Source of the DNA: a virus
DNA: 63,600 bases
Virus record (IMG/VR): IMGVR_UViG_3300011430_000011
Location: 1-63,600 of that record
Reading direction: 5' to 3' (one strand)
A program made the position numbers and the translations under genes. A model generated the notes under the pieces. It did not search any database, was not told where the DNA came from, and saw only the letters and a program-made list of their open reading frames with translations. Below are positions 55,144 through 62,938 of the stretch, one piece after another (within the stretch, counting starts at the first letter, position 1; every line of letters begins with the position of its first letter).

Positions 55144-55555
55144 CACTGACCTCCTCGAATGCTTTGGCCTCAGTCTCTGCATGCAACCGAGCTTCAACAG
55201 CACTCTTCAAGATCTCTTGAGAGTCAACTGCTGTTAGAGGGTCTTTCTTGTCGAGAACTCTGGTGTTGATCTCGTCGTGAAGATCCTGATGTGGGTCTCC
55301 TACCTTTTCGACAACTTTGTGCACTTGGATGTTACCATCTTCATCAGCTGTCGATAGCCCGAGCACACCACAATTCGGACAAACCCCCTCGCCGAAGTGA
55401 ACGCCCTCTTCGAAGCTCTCGACAGGCTCACCTGTGAGAAGAGCTCGACCTTCAGGAGTCATCCCTCCAGCAAATCTCCCCTCCTGTTTGCGTGATCCCA
55501 GTGTACACATCGTGTTCTGACACAGGAATACCGCTCTCTCTTCGATCACACTCAT
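55133..55555 (-). CDS. zinc-ribbon protein (140 aa)
   Basis: CQNTMC (about 12-17) and CPNC (about 59-62) form a zinc site, followed by an acidic helical tail (KAFEEVSDAE end). Between portal and head-fibre genes. No family known to me. Confidence 0.65.
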   Translation of the reverse strand: MSVIEERAVFLCQNTMCTLGSRKQEGRFAGGMTPEGRALLTGEPVESFEEGVHFGEGVCPNCGVLGLSTADEDGNIQVHKVVEKVGDPHQDLHDEINTRVLDKKDPLTAVDSQEILKSAVEARLHAETEAKAFEEVSDAE

Positions 55556-55806
55556 GAAATAACTCCTTTCGGCTCAGGAATTGGACCGGCCGGTAGGTGA
55601 ATCGGGAAACCACCACAACTGTCGCATTGTCTGGGTGTGTCGTCAACTGTCGTGAAGAGATTCTCACAACAGGGACAGAGCTGCACCTTCTCTTTTGAGC
55701 GGTCGAAGGTCAGATCAGCAACCTTACGCTTGGCTCGACCATGAACGCAGCAAACTACGACAGCCCCTGATGCCTTGAATCTAGCTCCTGCTGTCCCACC
55801 TGGCAT
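55552..55806 (-). CDS. zinc-ribbon protein (84 aa)
   Basis: ATG 55806 behind AAGGAGGGAGCGAAC. CCVHGRAKRK, CPCCENLF and CDSCGG give multiple knuckles that could bind two zinc ions. Basic between them. Directly downstream of portal in transcription order; role unknown. Confidence 0.65.
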   Translation of the reverse strand: MPGGTAGARFKASGAVVVCCVHGRAKRKVADLTFDRSKEKVQLCPCCENLFTTVDDTPRQCDSCGGFPIHLPAGPIPEPKGVIS

Positions 55807-55822
55807 GTTCGCTCCCTCCTTA

Positions 55823-57169
55823 TCAGTCGGACGGAGGGGTAGCGGAGGGAGCATTCACCGACTCCCCTCCATCCGACGTCGCTCCGCCGCTGCTCGTCGA
55901 CGAAGATTGAATTCTTGGATTTGTACCACGAGGCGGAAGTTTCTTTTGCTTTCTGAGTGTGTCCTCAAGCTCGTCATCAGCAATCAGGACACCAGCATCG
56001 ACGAGCGCTACCAAGTCTACTGTTGGGAGTGCTTCATCGACTTGCTTGTCGTAGACGAGCAGGGGGACGAGCGGATCTTCAGGACCGTAGTTCCAGTCCC
56101 AGTAATCCTCGATGAAGTATGCCTGTGTAGTGTCGCGATACCAGTTGGCGATAGCTTCCTGGCCCAGCGAGAAGAAATCGCTGAAGACTTCACCGAGAGA
56201 GTACGACCCAAGTGTCGTACCACCTTGAGCCAACATCGCGACCATCATCAGGACTCTTCTGGCCATCGCCTCATCGTGATAGCGGATAGAGGCGATCACA
56301 TCACTTCCGCTACTTCTGATCTGATTCCAGGTAGTACCGGGAGGAAGTGCTCCTCCTGCGTCCTCACCAACTCTGATCCTTGAGGCGAGTGCTGCCAGAG
56401 CATCGACATCATCCTGATTCGCATCATCAGCGGCAGTCGGCATAGGAATTCCACCGGCGCGCTCGTGATTGATGGCATCGATACGAAGGAGTCTGTCTTT
56501 GATGAGCCAGTTCTTGTAACACTCTCTGAACAAGCTCCTTCCAACCCAGTTACCGCCATCTCCGTCCCAGACATAGGCGACAAGGTTGTCAACAGGGATC
56601 TCCTTTGCCTTCGGATCCCACTGCTTGATCGAGACCAAACCCCCATCGGGAGCTACATTGATCTGCTGAATGGTCTCTGGCATTCTCTCACGAAGATGCT
56701 TGAGAGTCCAGAGACTATCCAGATCAATGAATCCGATGTCTTCGAAGAACATGTGACCGTAGAAGAGCGCGAGTAATGAGCGACGTAGGTGCGCATCGTG
56801 ACTGAAACGGTCTTTCATACGCCCGCGCGGGAGTGGCTCCTCGTCTTTGATGTCCAGGTTCATGTTATTAGCAAGTCTCTGAACTCTGTCAGGGCTCGCT
56901 CCGTTGGCATCAATCAGCCACTTGTAGCGTCGAATCGGCATTGTGATCCCAAAGAACAGAGCCGCGATCTGTGCATCAGTCCTCATCTCGTTGTATACTC
57001 GTACAGAGTTCGGCCAAGTGATGTCAGGGACATACTCCTTGGTGTCTACGTAGGCGGACCAAGCAGGAGTAGCTCCACCGAAGCCACCGCCCATCACAGT
57101 ACCCATCGTCCCCAATTCATTGACTGGAGGCTTAGAGCCTGCTGTGGTTGTGATTCTTGGCCTAGCCAC
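55823..57169 (-). CDS. portal protein
   Basis: 448 residues. WPNSVRVYNEMRTDAQIAAL, ITMPIRRYKWLIDANGASPD, FFEDIGFIDLDSLWTLKHLR and DNLVAYVWDGDGGNWVGRSL match the DUF935/Mu gp29-type portal order. Ring at the packaging vertex. Ends in an acidic Pro/Ser tail. Confidence 0.85.
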   Translation of the reverse strand: MARPRITTTAGSKPPVNELGTMGTVMGGGFGGATPAWSAYVDTKEYVPDITWPNSVRVYNEMRTDAQIAALFFGITMPIRRYKWLIDANGASPDRVQRLANNMNLDIKDEEPLPRGRMKDRFSHDAHLRRSLLALFYGHMFFEDIGFIDLDSLWTLKHLRERMPETIQQINVAPDGGLVSIKQWDPKAKEIPVDNLVAYVWDGDGGNWVGRSLFRECYKNWLIKDRLLRIDAINHERAGGIPMPTAADDANQDDVDALAALASRIRVGEDAGGALPPGTTWNQIRSSGSDVIASIRYHDEAMARRVLMMVAMLAQGGTTLGSYSLGEVFSDFFSLGQEAIANWYRDTTQAYFIEDYWDWNYGPEDPLVPLLVYDKQVDEALPTVDLVALVDAGVLIADDELEDTLRKQKKLPPRGTNPRIQSSSTSSGGATSDGGESVNAPSATPPSD

Positions 57170-57377
57170 GCTTCTTCACTCCAATATTAGGCTCAACCTG
57201 AGGAATGAGAGCTCCCAGTCCCAGATATCCCCCGAAAGTTCCGACAGCAGCATAAACCAGATCAACCCATTCAGCTGATGTCAGACCTTCACCGATGCTG
57301 GCCTTCAAAACAGCAAGTACCGCGAGTGCTGCCGCCACGGTGGCTCTAAGCACGTATCTGACTCTGACTGAGTCCAT
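57162..57377 (-). CDS. holin-like small membrane protein (71 aa)
   Basis: MDSVRVRYVLRATVAAALAV then two membrane helices (ATVAAALAVLAVLKASI; VDLVYAAVGTFGGYLGLGAL) and a basic end (GVKKRG). Immediately after the M23 endolysin in transcription order, so a holin role is plausible. It would be the second holin-like candidate in the window. Confidence 0.6.
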   Translation of the reverse strand: MDSVRVRYVLRATVAAALAVLAVLKASIGEGLTSAEWVDLVYAAVGTFGGYLGLGALIPQVEPNIGVKKRG

Positions 57378-58192
57378 CACAGTTCTCTCTTTCCTTCGTG
57401 GATGTGTGAAGAGCTTGTTGGCATCCCAGCAACCGCTGCATCACAGATCGTGCCAATCAGCTGACCCTTCTTGACCTCCTGGTTCAGAGAGATAGCTCTT
57501 GAACCGAAGTGAGTCAGATAGTAGTCAGCATGGTCTGCGACGATATACATGCTCCATCCGTAGGCTGAACCCGGAACACCGCCCTCAATCGGATCTCGAC
57601 CTGACAGTCTCCTGACTGAACCGTCAGAGGGGCAGAGGACTTTCTGTCCGGCTTTGCCGAAGACATCTATGGCAGGATATCCGTCCAGACCGGCAGTCAT
57701 GTGAGTCGCTGTGAAATTGGTCGGAAGCTGAATCGCTGTGGGGTCTGGATGCGGCTCAGGAAGAGTTGAAGGGTGCCAGATCTTGTATGCCTCATTGATC
57801 AAACTGATAGCAACAGAGTCCATTGCCATCTGTCCTTCATTTGGCCCTGTGGGTACTCTGATCGAGCGAAGCAAGTTAAATGTACTTGCTCCAATCCATC
57901 CTGTCGGCTCGATTCCTTGCTGCCGCTGAACGCCCGCAACGCCAGAATCTTTGACCATTCCCGTACCTCGGCCGTGTGAAAACTTGTTGTTGAAATATTC
58001 GTCCCAGTTATCAGGATCCCATGGCAGCCAGCGTTGGGCACGACAGACTGTGCGCTTGTACGCCATCACATCAGGTCCTGGTGGAGAGGGTGCCTTATTC
58101 TCGTCAACAGCGTCTGGTGGATAAAGTGATCGTGGGAAACCGTCCACCACAACCATCGGACCACCCTTATACGGCTCTTCGTACCATTCCAT
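57377..58192 (-). CDS. endolysin-like protein: peptidoglycan-binding plus M23 peptidase
   Basis: 271 residues from ATG 58192 (AAGGGAGCAAAG upstream). The middle SGVAGVQRQQGIEPTGWIGA and STFNLLRSIRVP matches peptidoglycan-binding domain type 1. The C-terminal part (YPAIDVFGKAGQKVLCPSDG; ISLNQEVKKGQLIGTICDAA; SSSHIHEG) is an M23 peptidase, although the usual first His is not obvious (Tyr at that place). Probably cuts the peptide stem at lysis. Beside TerL and a holin-like gene, as in many actinophages. Confidence 0.75.
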   Translation of the reverse strand: MEWYEEPYKGGPMVVVDGFPRSLYPPDAVDENKAPSPPGPDVMAYKRTVCRAQRWLPWDPDNWDEYFNNKFSHGRGTGMVKDSGVAGVQRQQGIEPTGWIGASTFNLLRSIRVPTGPNEGQMAMDSVAISLINEAYKIWHPSTLPEPHPDPTAIQLPTNFTATHMTAGLDGYPAIDVFGKAGQKVLCPSDGSVRRLSGRDPIEGGVPGSAYGWSMYIVADHADYYLTHFGSRAISLNQEVKKGQLIGTICDAAVAGMPTSSSHIHEGKREL

Positions 58193-58203
58193 CTTTGCTC
58201 CCT

Positions 58204-59760
58204 TCACATGACCATGTCTAGAAGGTCACCGGCGATTGAATTGTTCTTTTTCTTTCCTCCGAGCTTGTGCTCGTCTTCCTTGATTGAACCACGCTTGACG
58301 ATGCTAAGGACACAAGCGTCAGCACGGTCTGGGGACGGCAATCCCCTATCCCTCATGTCGTCCTTACTCTCGATCACAATCTGCCCGGCGTCGTTCTCCC
58401 ACCACTTGATGGAGCCTAGCTGATTGATCAGAAGCTCGTCATCAGGGTCTAGATCGATCAAACCGTCATCCATCAGCACTCTGAAGGTCCAATAGATCTC
58501 TGCGCGACGATTGCGGAATCGCTTCGCATTTCTAGGCTTCTCAGAACCGTAAATCGCTCTGACATTAAGCCCTCGGTGCTTGAGCTTGTCGAAAACACCA
58601 GCACCTACGCCAATGGCGTCGATATTGGCTGCGAGCTTCTTAGCACCATGACTTCTAAGAATCTTCTCGATTCTATCAGCACTTTCTTCAGTATCGAGCT
58701 TTGCCCAGTCATCTTCAAGTCTGATATGGAAGCCACGATTTCGATAGACCACGCTGCGATCTGTGCCGAATCGAGCGATGTCTACACCATACTGGCCAGG
58801 CTCGAGGCCCGGCTGCTGGCAAGCAATCGCCTTCTTGATCATTCTAGGACTGAGTAGAGTATCATCGGTGACCTCTGGAAATTCAGCCTCGATCTTTCCT
58901 TGCCAGCTAGGAGAGCCAATCCCCCAGTCCTTAGCACGATCTTTGACCCAGTTAGGGGATATTAGTTCCTTACTGATGTCTTCAGGAACTGATTCCTCTG
59001 GTCCTATGCGTACTCGCTCGAAGAGCTCGCAGACAGCCTGGGTGAAGTTCGGAGTGCACCAGGCCGGAATTGTGATGACATTCCATCCTGATCCTGGCTT
59101 ACACACTTCAGCGAAGTGTGAACTGGGGTCTTCAGGGTTTCCGATAGCGATTACACGACTGTCGTCGTTGGTGGTAATTGACAAGATTGCATCGAAGAGT
59201 TGTTTGGGAACTCCGTTAGCCTCGTCGATCACCCCGAGCACATAGCGTGCGTGGATTCCCTGAAGAGAGTCTTCATCGTAATCAGCAGGCTTCCGACCCA
59301 TAGCAATGAGTTCCTCAGTGCTATCTCCGATCTTCCGTTTAGCGTGAGCTTCTGCCATGTGCCACTGACAATCTCCCGCGATACGACCTGGCAGCTTACC
59401 CTTCGAGTGAACCCTCTTGAGGTAGCGCCACAGGATCGCTTCAATCTGTGGCCAGCTGGGCGCGGTAGTGAGTGAGAATGCACTGCCCAGCTTGTGTACT
59501 CGCGGATCCATCCACCAACCAATTGCGCGACTGACGATAAAGCTCTTCCCGCTCGCGTGGCAGCTCTTGACTGCTGTTTGCTTATGATCTCTGATGGACT
59601 CTATGACCTCGAGCTGTTTCGACCAGATGAACTCTCCGAGGACATCTTCCATCCACATCTTTGGATTCTCGAGGTACATACTAGAGCGCGGATAGAGCCT
59701 ATCAGCAGCATTCTGCCCTGTTCCCGGTGGAAGACCTGGGCGGGAAGTTATGACTGACAT
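58204..59760 (-). CDS. terL: terminase large subunit
   Basis: 518 residues. Walker A SCHASGKS (66-73), Walker B VLGVIDEANG (about 172-180) and GVDIARFGTDRS (about 320), the first Asp of the RNase-H-like nuclease, with a later VRAIYGSEKPRNAKRFRNRR and DADADE-type acidic end. ATPase motor and nuclease that packages DNA. Starts just inside the HTH gene end. Confidence 0.93.
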   Translation of the reverse strand: MSVITSRPGLPPGTGQNAADRLYPRSSMYLENPKMWMEDVLGEFIWSKQLEVIESIRDHKQTAVKSCHASGKSFIVSRAIGWWMDPRVHKLGSAFSLTTAPSWPQIEAILWRYLKRVHSKGKLPGRIAGDCQWHMAEAHAKRKIGDSTEELIAMGRKPADYDEDSLQGIHARYVLGVIDEANGVPKQLFDAILSITTNDDSRVIAIGNPEDPSSHFAEVCKPGSGWNVITIPAWCTPNFTQAVCELFERVRIGPEESVPEDISKELISPNWVKDRAKDWGIGSPSWQGKIEAEFPEVTDDTLLSPRMIKKAIACQQPGLEPGQYGVDIARFGTDRSVVYRNRGFHIRLEDDWAKLDTEESADRIEKILRSHGAKKLAANIDAIGVGAGVFDKLKHRGLNVRAIYGSEKPRNAKRFRNRRAEIYWTFRVLMDDGLIDLDPDDELLINQLGSIKWWENDAGQIVIESKDDMRDRGLPSPDRADACVLSIVKRGSIKEDEHKLGGKKKNNSIAGDLLDMVM

Positions 59761-59972
59761 GGCTCTAGAATCCCCTTGTGGTAGGCGAGCGCTACCGCGT
59801 GGGAGCTGTTCCTTGCACCGAGAGCTCTCATTGCACTCCTGCGACGAGATTTGATCGTGTCAGGACCAACATGGCTCTCAGCGCACGACTCAGCAATTGA
59901 CAGACCTTCCGCCAGCTGTAGCAACGCTCCAAGCTCTAGCTCAGAGAGACCCTTCTTAGTTTCAGTAGCGAT
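59748..59972 (-). CDS. LuxR-type helix-turn-helix protein, apparent ATC start
   Basis: 74 residues. LSELELGALLQLAEGLSIAE and GPDTIKSRRRSAMRALGARN-type sequence matches the GerE/LuxR HTH (L-x-x-x-E, TVK-like). There is no ATG, GTG or TTG ahead of the domain: the frame opens with ATC GCT, in a TGATC overlap with the previous stop and 7 bases after AGGAG. It may regulate late genes or be a small-terminase-type DNA binder, since it directly precedes terL. Confidence 0.65.
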   Translation of the reverse strand: MATETKKGLSELELGALLQLAEGLSIAESCAESHVGPDTIKSRRRSAMRALGARNSSHAVALAYHKGILEPCQS

Positions 59973-60268
59973 CAGAAGTCTCCTGTACTCGTCTCTGGAT
60001 CGACATTCGGTGTGGTGTCGTCGGGGTTGTGACCTACGATACGTCTGAATGATCTTGTCGCTGCTGGGAAAATGGGTACGAGGCTGTCCTTCTTGGTGAC
60101 GTACAGATCCATTGGGCCCGGATCGAAGGCGTTGCAGTTCAGACAGTAGCGTGCGTTGGGTTTCGGGTCTCCTGTGCCTGCCTGCTGGACTGCTACCCAC
60201 TCGTGTGTGCCGTCAAGTTCCCGCTCTGTGCAAGGGGTGAGCGGGTCACCCATCCTGATGCTACTCAT
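59972..60268 (-). CDS. hypothetical protein with CxxC (98 aa)
   Basis: MSSIRMGDPLTPCTERELDG, EWVAVQQAGTG and ARYCLNCNAFDPG. A His/Cys set (C13, CLNC) suggests a zinc site. Acidic/Pro end. Next to the HTH gene; probably not catalytic. Confidence 0.7.
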   Translation of the reverse strand: MSSIRMGDPLTPCTERELDGTHEWVAVQQAGTGDPKPNARYCLNCNAFDPGPMDLYVTKKDSLVPIFPAATRSFRRIVGHNPDDTTPNVDPETSTGDF

Positions 60269-60272
60269 GAGA

Positions 60273-60446
60273 TCACGCTGTCAGCTCGACCTTCAGCTCT
60301 TCGTCGAAGAGCAGCAGTCGAGCAAAGTATCTAGTACGACCATGCTCCAGCGCTAGGGAGACACCCAGGAGACAACAACCTAGCTGATCAGCTAGTTGTT
60401 CGGCTCTTGCTCTCGCTTTACTCCAGTCATTCCGGTTCATGATCAT
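60273..60446 (-). CDS. hypothetical protein (57 aa)
   Basis: ATG 60446 behind GGAGGGTAGTAAAG. MIMNRNDWSKARARAEQLAD then QLGCCLLGVSLALEHGRTRY and FARLLLFDEELKVELTA. Helix-strand-strand pattern. Starts the packaging end of the operon; no family. Confidence 0.6.
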   Translation of the reverse strand: MIMNRNDWSKARARAEQLADQLGCCLLGVSLALEHGRTRYFARLLLFDEELKVELTA

Positions 60447-60451
60447 CTTTA

Positions 60452-60538
60452 CTACCCTCCTTCGGCTCTGTTTGGTACCTTCTGGAGATCTATGGACTTG
60501 GCTGTTAGACTCTTGGTGGCCGAGGACACCCTCCGCAC
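60452..60538 (-). CDS. possible 28-residue peptide gene
   Basis: GTG frame MRRVSSATKSLTAKSIDLQK then VPNRAEGG, with its stop in the ribosome site of the gene at 60446. No good ribosome site of its own and no family; listed because the 115-base gap is otherwise empty. Confidence 0.2.
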   Translation of the reverse strand: MRRVSSATKSLTAKSIDLQKVPNRAEGG

Positions 60539-60560
60539 TCACCGTAGAGTCATTGTGCTG

Positions 60561-60773
60561 CTACTCTTTCTCGAAGGTGACTGTGTACGCCTGTCCCTCT
60601 TCGAACTGATCAGCAGCTAGCTCGTTCTTGATGGTCAAACGAATCATGCCTGCGGGTGTCGCTGCAGCCCACTCGGCATTACGGCCTTCGCCGTAATCAG
60701 GAACTAGCTCAACTTCGTGAGCCCAGTTCATATTCGACTTTCTTGCCACCTTGAACTTCGCTGTCACAGCCAT
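60561..60773 (-). CDS. hypothetical protein (70 aa)
   Basis: MAVTAKFKVARKSNMNWAHE then VELVPDYGEGRNAEWAAATP and RLTIKNELAADQFEEGQAYT. Beta-rich with an acidic end; resembles short phage proteins next to terminases. ATG after AGAGGAG. No family. Confidence 0.68.
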   Translation of the reverse strand: MAVTAKFKVARKSNMNWAHEVELVPDYGEGRNAEWAAATPAGMIRLTIKNELAADQFEEGQAYTVTFEKE

Positions 60774-60824
60774 TCCATTACTCCTCTCTTGGTTGACGGT
60801 GGTGAAGCCTAGCTGAGCGGTCGG

Positions 60825-60992
60825 CTAGCGTGCGCCAGCCCGCTGTCTGAGCTGTTTGCGCTTGGTCATGTGGTAGAACCCGCAATACATGCAGAGGTAT
60901 AGTCCGCGGTACACACCTGGCTTGAGGTCTCCTGCTGCTTTACCGGCGTCGAGGTACTTCTTCTTCCCGGTCTTTTCGCATCGCTTAGCCAT
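60825..60992 (-). CDS. small zinc-knuckle basic protein (55 aa)
   Basis: MAKRCEKTGKKKYLDAGKAA then GVYRGLYLCMYCGFYHMTKR. CEK and CMYC with surrounding Lys/Arg make a possible one-zinc ribbon. Overlaps the small terminase end; probably a nucleic-acid binder. Confidence 0.6.
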   Translation of the reverse strand: MAKRCEKTGKKKYLDAGKAAGDLKPGVYRGLYLCMYCGFYHMTKRKQLRQRAGAR

Positions 60993-61959
60993 GCTCGATG
61001 ACTGGTAGACTCGGGTCGCCGAGTTGTGGCTGGGTGTTGTCGAGCATCATCAACTTCTGTGGTACGATGATCGCTGCCTGATCACGGAGCTTGTTGCGTA
61101 GGGTCTGTGGAATATTCGGGTTGTCCCAGATTAGGGTTGTTAGGATGCCCTCCACAAGTCTACTGATTAGTTCTCCGTACATCTCGGCAGCTCGCACTAG
61201 ACGTTCATTCAGCCCGACATCGAGCGCCATCTTGGCGTGCTTCGCTAGCCGCTCTTGAGCCTGCTCGTACTTCTTGGCAGCGAGCACGAGCTGCTGCCCC
61301 ATGATGGTCTCTTCGGCGTACCACGGGTTGTCGTCTGTATTTGTAACGGTAGCCGTTTTACTCTTACCGTTGGTCTGTTCGTGGATTGTCTGCAAGCGCA
61401 CAACCTCTTGACGCCAATAAAGTGTGTCTCCTGCCGACATCCGTATCAGCCACAAGAGCGCATTTAACGGGTCGATCTCGAATTCTGCTCCTAGTAGTCG
61501 GTTCAGCTCGTCGTTCCAACTCTTTCTGAGGTGCGTCGGAGCATTTCCCCCATGGTATTTGCACCGTCCTGTTCCGGGGTGAGGCGTTCCCCACCCTGGC
61601 GGCATACCGCAAGCTCCGCCTCCGTTCTTTGCCCTCTTCTTGGCCCCACAGATTTCACCTACCATTCTCGCTGCTCCCTTCGGCTTTCTTACTTCATAGA
61701 ATGTTGGGCGATTCTCCATGCTTTCAGGATTGTCCGGGTCCTTCCAGCGTTCTGGTCCGTATGGCCCGTTTTCTTTCGTGCTCTTTTTCTTGATTTTGAT
61801 GCTGGGGAGAGTCCTGGTTTTTGGCCGCGAGGCTTTTATTCTTTCACGTTTGCGGTTCTTTCGATTGTTTCGTAGAGCGTTATCCGATTTTGTTAGATTT
61901 TCTTGTTGTTCCTTTGTTGGATTTTTAATTTTCTGTCCGGGACCGAGGCTGTTGGGCAT
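60985..61959 (-). CDS. probable terminase small subunit / packaging protein
   Basis: 324 residues from ATG 61959 (GGGAGCAAGACA upstream), preferred over an upstream in-frame start. Basic N-terminal 90 residues. Then ICGAKKRAKNGGGACGMPPG, a cysteine turn W-TPHPGTGRCKYHGG, then a helical body (GTLYWRQEVVRLQ-like; ERLVRAAEMYGELISRLVEG). The C-GxP-G-x-C-HGG motif is known from small-terminase-like phage proteins. Begins the structural arm, upstream of terL. Confidence 0.6.
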   Translation of the reverse strand: MPNSLGPGQKIKNPTKEQQENLTKSDNALRNNRKNRKRERIKASRPKTRTLPSIKIKKKSTKENGPYGPERWKDPDNPESMENRPTFYEVRKPKGAARMVGEICGAKKRAKNGGGACGMPPGWGTPHPGTGRCKYHGGNAPTHLRKSWNDELNRLLGAEFEIDPLNALLWLIRMSAGDTLYWRQEVVRLQTIHEQTNGKSKTATVTNTDDNPWYAEETIMGQQLVLAAKKYEQAQERLAKHAKMALDVGLNERLVRAAEMYGELISRLVEGILTTLIWDNPNIPQTLRNKLRDQAAIIVPQKLMMLDNTQPQLGDPSLPVIEHG

Positions 61960-62000
61960 TGTCTTGCTCCCTTCTCTTCGTAACAGGGTACTGTAGCTCA

Positions 62001-62028
62001 TCTATATTGATGTGCAAAATGCGAGTAA
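62001..62028 (-). promoter_or_regulatory. possible late-arm promoter
   Basis: On the - strand TTACTC (62028-62023) and TATAGA (62006-62001) are 16 bases apart, a fair sigma-70-like pair 42 bases ahead of the ATG at 61959. The -35 box is weak and phage late promoters may look different. Confidence 0.3.
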
Positions 62029-62103
62029 TTTACCGAGAAGATAACAGAGCTCCAAAAGGATGGACGCGTGTCACACCGCAATAGGGGACCCTTCGCGTAT
62101 TTT

Positions 62104-62159
62104 CGTAGCCTAACTAGTAAACGTTTACTAGGCGGTAAACGTAGCCTAACTAGTAAACG
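62104..62159. repeat. 20-base direct repeats with central palindrome
   Basis: CGTAGCCTAACTAGTAAACG occurs at 62104-62123 and 62140-62159 (period 36). Inside the first, CTAGTAAACGTTTACTAG (62114-62131) is a perfect 18-base palindrome. These are iteron- or operator-like. Confidence 0.75.
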
Positions 62160-62365
62160 CGGCCGGTACCCCCTAAGGGTACCCGCAAACATCCTAGCCG
62201 GGGGTTCGAGGGTATACCGTAGAGCCCTACGTTTTCCCCGCTAATAGGGGCTTTTTACCGCCCCGTCGGGCTATACCCTCCCCCGGTATTCGGTCGGTAC
62301 CCCTTAGCCCGACGGGGCGTATACGAAGTTTACCGTTTAGGCTACGCCCGGCGGCCGTTTACCGC

Positions 62366-62393
62366 TTAGGCTACTAGTAGCCTAACTAGGCTA
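62366..62393. repeat. 20-bp perfect palindrome with related inverted repeat
   Basis: TTAGGCTACTAGTAGCCTAA (62366-62385) is perfectly palindromic. It overlaps TAGCCTA-AC-TAGGCTA (62378-62393), and GTAGCCTAACTAG (62377-62389) is a third copy of the start of the 20-base repeat. Possible protein-binding cluster. Confidence 0.7.
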
Positions 62394-62634
62394 CGGACCT
62401 TTACTACTTAGAAGTCGGTATAACCCCTTATACCCCCGGGGGGTAACCCCGCGGCTAAACTACCGGGGCGCGGCCGGAGTTACCTAACCGGCGGCGGCGG
62501 TAAGGGGTACCCGTAAGGGGTCCTAAAAATCCGGTCTAACTAAAGCGCGCTACGCGGCGGTCGCCCCCGCCTCCGGACTATAAGCCTAGCTACCCTAAGG
62601 GGACGGTATAACCTACCCCTAAGGAGGCACTAAG

Positions 62635-62853
62635 GTGCTAAGCTGCGACGCCGTAAGTAAGCCTACGGTACGCTACCTAAGACGGTACCGTAAAACAGCT
62701 ACGGCTAACGGCCCGGCGGGTAGTTCCTACCTAAGCCGGATCGTAAGCGGGGAGCGCTGCCTAAGTGAAGCCGTAGTAACTAAGACCATAAACGGCCATA
62801 CCGTAAGGCGCTGCCTAACCCACCTAAGTAGCTACGGGATCGGCCCGCAGTAA
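62635..62853 (+). CDS. small basic protein with TG-avoiding codons (72 aa)
   Basis: GTG start behind TAAGGAGG (62620-62627), 7 bases. MLSCDAVSKPTVRYLRRYRK then TATANGPAGSSYLSRIVSGE and a C-terminal RRCLTHLSSYGIGPQ. Basic, with three Cys; no family recognised. Every Leu is CTA except none CTG, and all Val are GTA, unlike other genes here, which mix CTC, CTG and GTC. Cysteine codons (TGC) account for most TG. Either a real gene with odd pressure or a relic. Confidence 0.55.
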   Translation: MLSCDAVSKPTVRYLRRYRKTATANGPAGSSYLSRIVSGERCLSEAVVTKTINGHTVRRCLTHLSSYGIGPQ

Positions 62854-62895
62854 GCGGACCGTCCCCTTAGGGTAGCGGGGCTAGCCTAAAGGGAC

Positions 62896-62925
62896 CTTTC
62901 GGGTAAGACATCACCCACCCGAAAG
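62896..62925 (+). promoter_or_regulatory. 9-bp hairpin in the leader of the 62939 gene
   Basis: CTTTCGGGT (62896-62904) pairs with ACCCGAAAG (62917-62925), 12-base loop, just ahead of AAAGGAGCC. The loop starts AAGACAT; the same GGGTAAGA sequence is found in the hairpin after the gene. Could hide the ribosome site or end the island transcript. Confidence 0.5.
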
Positions 62926-62938
62926 AAAGGAGCCAATC

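Larger units (their letters stand above)
62071..62890. other. TG/CA-avoiding, TA-rich compositional island
   Basis: From 62071 to 62635 the + strand contains no TG at all; CA occurs only a few times (62072-62079 and 62186, 62190, 62628). TA is very frequent (about 70 by hand count in 540 bases) and G/C runs are long. After 62635 the few TG are nearly all in cysteine codons or the start codon. It holds no start codon (ATG, GTG, TTG, CTG all contain TG) before the GTG at 62635. It divides the two arms; an origin, control region or foreign DNA are possible. Confidence 0.7.

Noticed and set aside
61998-62192. 64-codon - strand frame at the edge of the island
   Set aside because: No ribosome site and it runs through the direct repeats; Arg/Leu-rich composition results from the repeats.
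62071-62890. Assembly artefact or contamination as the cause of the TG-free island
   Set aside because: Not excluded, but the flanks join smoothly, both neighbouring genes keep normal leaders, and the island gene has a perfect ribosome site, so it is reported as real with the caveat.
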